A stretch of DNA of 64,000 nucleotides from Fasciolopsis buskii (Eukaryota > Platyhelminthes > Trematoda > Plagiorchiida > Fasciolidae), in the NCBI GenBank assembly GCA_008360955.1, contig LUCM01000138.1, forward strand, positions 124,001-188,000. Reading direction: 5' to 3'. Both the position numbers and the translations under genes were made by a program. Below the pieces are notes generated by a model. That model saw only the letters and a program-made list of their open reading frames with translations. It did not search any database and was not told the origin of the DNA. Positions 59,451 to 64,000 of this stretch are shown piece by piece (position 1 is the stretch's first letter; each line of letters begins with the position of its first letter).

Positions 59451-60216
59451 TTGCAAATGTTCCCGAGACCACTTAGTTATTTTGTGGCACTCCTTTGAAT
59501 CCTCCTTGCTATATTTTTCCCTCCTTGGGACTGGCGGACAAGCTTGCATAGTTCTTTTAAGAAGAGACTTGACCAGGGTTGAGGATAGATTTGGAAACGA
59601 ACCAGCAGCGAACCTGAACAAAATAACTATTTGGCTCAGCTTCGGCCTGTCCTTCCGCGCTAGCAGTTTACAGTTACCTGTGTGTGTCAGGTTGCCCAGA
59701 TCCTTCTGCTGTTCCTCATACATGGATCTGGTGGTGTTTTTACTTAGATCCTATAAATCCGTAGTCTCCCGGCCCCAAGCTTGTGGAGTCAGTGGTATGT
59801 TGCTCTTTAGCAGGGACCTAATTCAGCGCCGATCAGGCGGATGTTCCCCATCAGGTAGGCTACTTCATATGTCGATGCCAACCCAGTTCAAGCGCCATAT
59901 TGAAATGGTCAGGAGGTAGACGCTGAGCCTGCGGAGCATACCACATCATGTAAGCATATCCTACAGAGCTTTTGGCAGCCCATAACTAGTAAAATTAGTT
60001 GTTTATCGTGTTCACTTGTTTCGCTCCTTTCGGCATTTGAGTGTTTGTTGCATTGAGAAGTTCGGGACCTTCAAATCATTCCCACAATATAATTTTTGAT
60101 TGTACGGTTGCTCAAACTAATCTGGAACTTGCTCCAGGTTTAATTCGCTGAGATGACCGGCCTTCGGCTTGCTAGTGATGTACGGCGTACACAATCCCCA
60201 TACGTCTCCTTCAGTC
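59451..60216 (+). repeat. 766-bp direct duplication, copy 2
   Basis: Exact partner of 57860-58625. It continues on the right into sequence not shared with copy 1. Confidence 0.9.
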
Positions 60217-61380
60217 AGTCCTCGAGGTTGGCACTCCTTGATTACGAAGCCTGGAAGCAGATATGCTTGGGTGCGCTCAGGACTTGATTGTGCCGACCAA
60301 CACAGCTTAGCGCTGGGCGGCCAGATTTCGGAACTCAGAGAGTTTGAAGAGTAAGTTCCGGCAATTAGTGCGAATACATCGGCATGATTCAGCCACCGTG
60401 GTGTCTTCACAGGTGGGCTACCTGCTTGTGGATTGAACTGCGTGCTGTTCAGTCAATGGCGGCCTAGCGAAACAATTTCGTAACCAACTCCTACACCGTC
60501 TCCAAAGTGGTTTGACATCTCTGACCGAACATTACCTTTTATTAGTCAGGTCTGCAGTCGCCATTTCTTACCCTTCGCCATTGTTCCTCTCAACGCAAAT
60601 GACTTTTGCCCGTTGGAATCACCTTGGTTTCTGGCAGATCCGAATGCCGTCCTGCAGCTTAAACTAGGTCACCATCACAAATTCTTTTTTTCACTCCAAA
60701 TTAATATCAACCTCTCCATATTAGATTCTTCAGAACTCCCACCTCCAGCGGGTCCATACAGTCCCACTTAGTTCCCTACTTCCCTTAGTGATTATTTCCA
60801 TTTAGCTTACGTCCTAGTCCCAAAAATTTCTTGTACTTCAAAGGCATGATCTAAACTCGACTACAATCAATGTTTTCTACATCGAGAACTTAGTCAGTCC
60901 CTAACGCATCTCTGTCTTTTCAGGCTAGCTCCGTATTTATATCTACCGCTGATGTTCATTGCCTGCTCATTAAATACCGTCTTAGTCTCTTTCTACTCCT
61001 GTGCGTAGACTATCCACGTGGCAGATCAATCTGTCCACCGATTTATTCACACCCGAAAACCGCAATGCGAACGGCATCTTACACCAGCCCCATACTTTGG
61101 GCTGTACTAAACTGCAGAGCACTTTTCTTTTCTGGGCTGGCCGTACGGTTGATCGCCTTTTAACCCCCAGTTTGCAGCTAGGCCATACCGTCCCTTGTTC
61201 TTTTCCTTCCAGACCGTTCAACTCCGCTCGGATGGAAACAACTATTTCATACTTTGTTTGTCATGGTTTCTGCTCGTCTGGGATTAACCACTTCTGGAAA
61301 TCTGATGCCTGACTGATCTCGCTTACAACATATTCGGATCCCTTCCTTCACCTCCAGATTACAGCAGTATTAGCAGAATA
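60217..61380. other. No recognisable gene
   Basis: The minus frame 60117-60410 (97 codons) crosses the right edge of copy 2 and shows no known domain, though its regular composition suggests a repeat-derived peptide. Confidence 0.25.
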
Positions 61381-61540
61381 TTGCCGAACATGGTCAGATC
61401 CATCGCTTTGTCAGGCAAACATCGGGATGGCAGCTCAGCCGCAGCGGAGTGCGGGTAAGGAGAAGTTAGGGGAATACGGCCCCTGCGTTCACCTCTTAAC
61501 CGTGCTTTTAGTTTCGGTGGCCCGCATTTGGTCAGCCCAG
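61380..61540 (-). repeat. Ty3/gypsy leader-like segment
   Basis: Similar by eye to 12580-12730, the leader and Gag start of the gypsy copy: both read 'gcgatg(g/a)atctgacc' on the minus strand and share 'cgctttg', 'gcagctcgg/agc' and a 'cacctc(c)taac(g/c)gtg' stretch. A second gypsy leader is the simplest reading; coding sequence downstream was not recognised. Confidence 0.4.
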
Positions 61541-62290
61541 TGCATCAGAAATTCTATGGTAAACAGCCCTCCAGATTTAATTTTCACCTACATCCCTCTG
61601 TCCTGGATTCCTCCCGCTAATTTCAAAAGTTTCCTTGCCCAAACCTTAAAAACGGATTTACGGGGAAAGCTTTCTATTGGAAACTGGTGTGAGCTAACGT
61701 TCAGTTTACATCACAATGGCAGAGGACCATCGATTCTCTTGATTCTTTGTACTGGTCTGCCAAGTTTGGCAACAGACGACTACTTCTGGCAACTGGTCCT
61801 CCACCAGTCGCTGCCGCTTGTCATCCCGATTCCCCTCCTTTTCCCAACTTCACCGCTATTATTGGACCACGCTAAAATCAAAAGTGCCCAAAACAAAGTC
61901 CTGGATCAGGAAAAAGATTGCACAGTTTCCATCCCCTGTCGCCCTGCCCACCTGCCCAAAGAACTGTGCTGCCAGTGCCCTTTTAATATACTGTACATCG
62001 GATTGCATATTCCGCTAGAAGCTGACTCTAAAATTACAGGCCTCGGATTTATTGCGCTTTTTTCGCCAGACATTATCCATTTTGCCATGTCCACTTCGTA
62101 CTTATCTTCATCATTCAGGAATCCCGCCGTCCCGTGGGACCATCTCGGTCTGCTACGTGCCTACGGTGGACTGCGGGATGCGCAAGCGGTAGAGACGAGA
62201 AGTCTTCGTCAGACGAATATCTACCGCCTAGCACTTTGTTACCGTTTCAGTTTCTGCCATCCCAATAGGACCTGGCGTGTGCATTGGTAG
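61427..62290 (+). CDS. Uncharacterised 287-codon open frame, uncertain
   Basis: A single open frame from ATG at 61427 to TAG at 62290, with gaaataaaata about 115 bp downstream (62407-62417) as a possible poly(A) signal. The peptide is hydrophobic and Leu/Pro-rich with no family I recognise. Its first 110 bases overlap, on the opposite strand, a gypsy leader-like segment, which argues for a chance or repeat-derived frame. Treat as hypothetical. Confidence 0.2.
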   Translation: MAAQPQRSAGKEKLGEYGPCVHLLTVLLVSVARIWSAQCIRNSMVNSPPDLIFTYIPLSWIPPANFKSFLAQTLKTDLRGKLSIGNWCELTFSLHHNGRGPSILLILCTGLPSLATDDYFWQLVLHQSLPLVIPIPLLFPTSPLLLDHAKIKSAQNKVLDQEKDCTVSIPCRPAHLPKELCCQCPFNILYIGLHIPLEADSKITGLGFIALFSPDIIHFAMSTSYLSSSFRNPAVPWDHLGLLRAYGGLRDAQAVETRSLRQTNIYRLALCYRFSFCHPNRTWRVHW

Positions 62291-62299
62291 CTATTTTAT

Positions 62300-64000
62300 A
62301 GACTTCCCATCCTTTGCACATGGGCGCGTTTTTCCTATTGTTCACCATTTTGTCACTATCGTCACTGGTCATAGTCATGCACACTGTATATCTTGGCGTT
62401 GTACAAGAAATAAAATACTAATGTTATTATGAGATTGCGCTGGGCATTGCAGCCACAGCTGTCATCAAATGGCACCAAACCCGCAACGAGTTATGGGTTA
62501 TGCTCTTGTGGACCTGGGGACGACAGCAGTTTAATCAATAACAAAAACGACGACAGATTTTTCAGGGGTTGCCGCAACGCATGCGGTATGTATAATCAGG
62601 AGACAGCAAAAACACTGGCAAGAGAAATATAAAAACCTAAGCGCCTCTATTTGGCGGAAAACTGGCGAGTGTTAGTGAACGATGGGAGGCAAAATCGAGC
62701 CAAGCTAAGCCAACCAGATTTGGCATAAAGACTATAAGCCAAAATAGACACTAGGCGGACCGGGATATTCTTTCAACGACGAAAGAGGAAGCCTTTTGTA
62801 GTATCAACGACGACAAATGATGGCGATTACGAAGTGGATGTGGCTGGCGAATGTAGTGAAACAAAGAAAACGCAAACAATGGGTCGGGAGCGATATTTGA
62901 GGAAATTGTGTGTGCGGTTTGGTGAGTAGGATATTGAACGGGCAATCATTGAACGAGTACCGAAACAGCGTAATGTCCTGGATGAATACTAGGATGTTTC
63001 AGTTAAGCGTACTCTAATGGAACTGGGCAAAATGATGCTCGTCGCAAGTTTGGTTATGTGCGATTTTGCCCGGGAGAAGTGCAGGAAGGAGCGAAAAATT
63101 TGTGTACAGTCGTTATTGGAGCACAAACAGGATCCGAGGCAATAAATGACGCAGAAACGTGTCACCAAATTGCCGAGCATTAAGCGGGGCTCATAACATG
63201 AGCTAGACCTACAGCCAGCAGGGAGGCAAACTGGAGGGCCATATGCCGAATGTCTTAATACTTAAGACAACAGTCAGTCATTCTGAAGCAACTTTATTTT
63301 GACGAATGCTGTGGGGGGATCTTTGGAAATTACAGTAAGTCCCGTCATCTAAACATGGGTCTTGTATTATGTATGTTTTCCCTTAACCATTGTGACNATT
63401 TTTACTTCACCATTACTTAGATATGTATGGCCGCAATGCTGAAAACCCAGACATTCGACCGGTGCAACGAAAAAACAATCGGGAAGTGATGGAGGGTGAG
63501 CATATTTAATATTATAATGTGAGCAGAAGGTGCGTCAACAACAAAGAAATTGCATGCGCGCTAGGCGGACAACGTTTGCTTAAACGAGCTATCCGGAAGA
63601 ACAGATCCATGTTCCGCTAGAGTGGAGAGAGGCCGGTTCATGGCGGTACAAAAGGAGCGAAAAGGGTGTCGACCACAAGACTCTCGCTACTATCTCTGAT
63701 TAACATGCCCCAGGATATTTATACCGCTGTAACAGTCATTTGCCTGACGCCGGTCATTATCTTTGGTAGTACCTGTCCGGACTCCAACATTTCGAGAACC
63801 ACAGAACTCAAGAATACAACAAGGTACCCTCTGGACCTTGATCTAAAAGCAACACTGTTTTGGCCGTTTATCAACCCCAAATTCTTATGTTATAACTTTC
63901 TCCTCGACTGAATAGCCCCAGATATTTACGAACGAAGTTAGGTCCATGGGAATCCTTGCACAGGCCTTTAGGGCCGGCTCAACTTCCGTAGCCAAAATGT
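62300..64000. other. No recognisable gene; weak coding-like stretch at 62780-63160
   Basis: A plus frame near 62770-63160 with two stops gives a charged peptide with an amphipathic look, but no match is recognised. The frame 63666-63911 (81 codons) is also anonymous. There is an ambiguous base n at 63397. Confidence 0.25.

Overview
This window looks like nuclear DNA from a flatworm, most likely a digenean trematode. The guess rests on three things: a host gene that mixes introns of 36-46 nt with introns of 1.6-6.9 kb, an abundance of RTE-type LINEs, and Ty3/gypsy relics resembling the trematode CsRn1 lineage, plus a Penelope-like element. Nothing prokaryotic (operon, ribosome-binding site or CRISPR) is seen. 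The species is not proven; an opisthorchiid or fasciolid-like genome is my guess.

The one clear host gene is a SIRT2-like class I sirtuin (NAD+-dependent protein deacylase) on the minus strand, from 52101 down to its stop codon at 30576. I could place ten coding exons with matching phases and GT-AG introns. Six exons are packed into 44944-45636, separated by five mini-introns (46, 42, 36, 45 and 45 nt). The other exons are isolated by four large introns (6246, 6850, 5522 and 1642 bp). The first coding exon, with the start codon, was not found.

Layout: 1-6900 has no recognised gene, only a tRNA-derived SINE-like head at 2838-2906. 6900-8320 holds a 5'-truncated RTE LINE. 8600-13166 holds dead CsRn1-like Ty3/gypsy copies with an LTR at 12891-13166. 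14181-14698 is a solo LTR with a second LTR of the same family inserted inside it in inverted orientation. 17700-19464 is a decayed TNP2/CACTA-like DNA transposase. 21470-28760 is a graveyard of RTE and gypsy fragments. 30576-52101 is the sirtuin gene; its introns hold RTE fragments, microsatellites and a Penelope-like element with a hammerhead-ribozyme-like motif. 52262-55610 is the most complete RTE element (5' leader, APE endonuclease, RT). 55610-64000 is mostly unrecognised, with one LTR fragment, a 766-bp exact direct duplication whose first copy ends at an ambiguous base, and a 287-codon ORF of unknown nature.

All mobile-element coding regions appear broken by frameshifts, stops or truncation, so they look inactive. 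Two RTE families are called A and B here; these are working labels based on sequence resemblance within the window, not database names.
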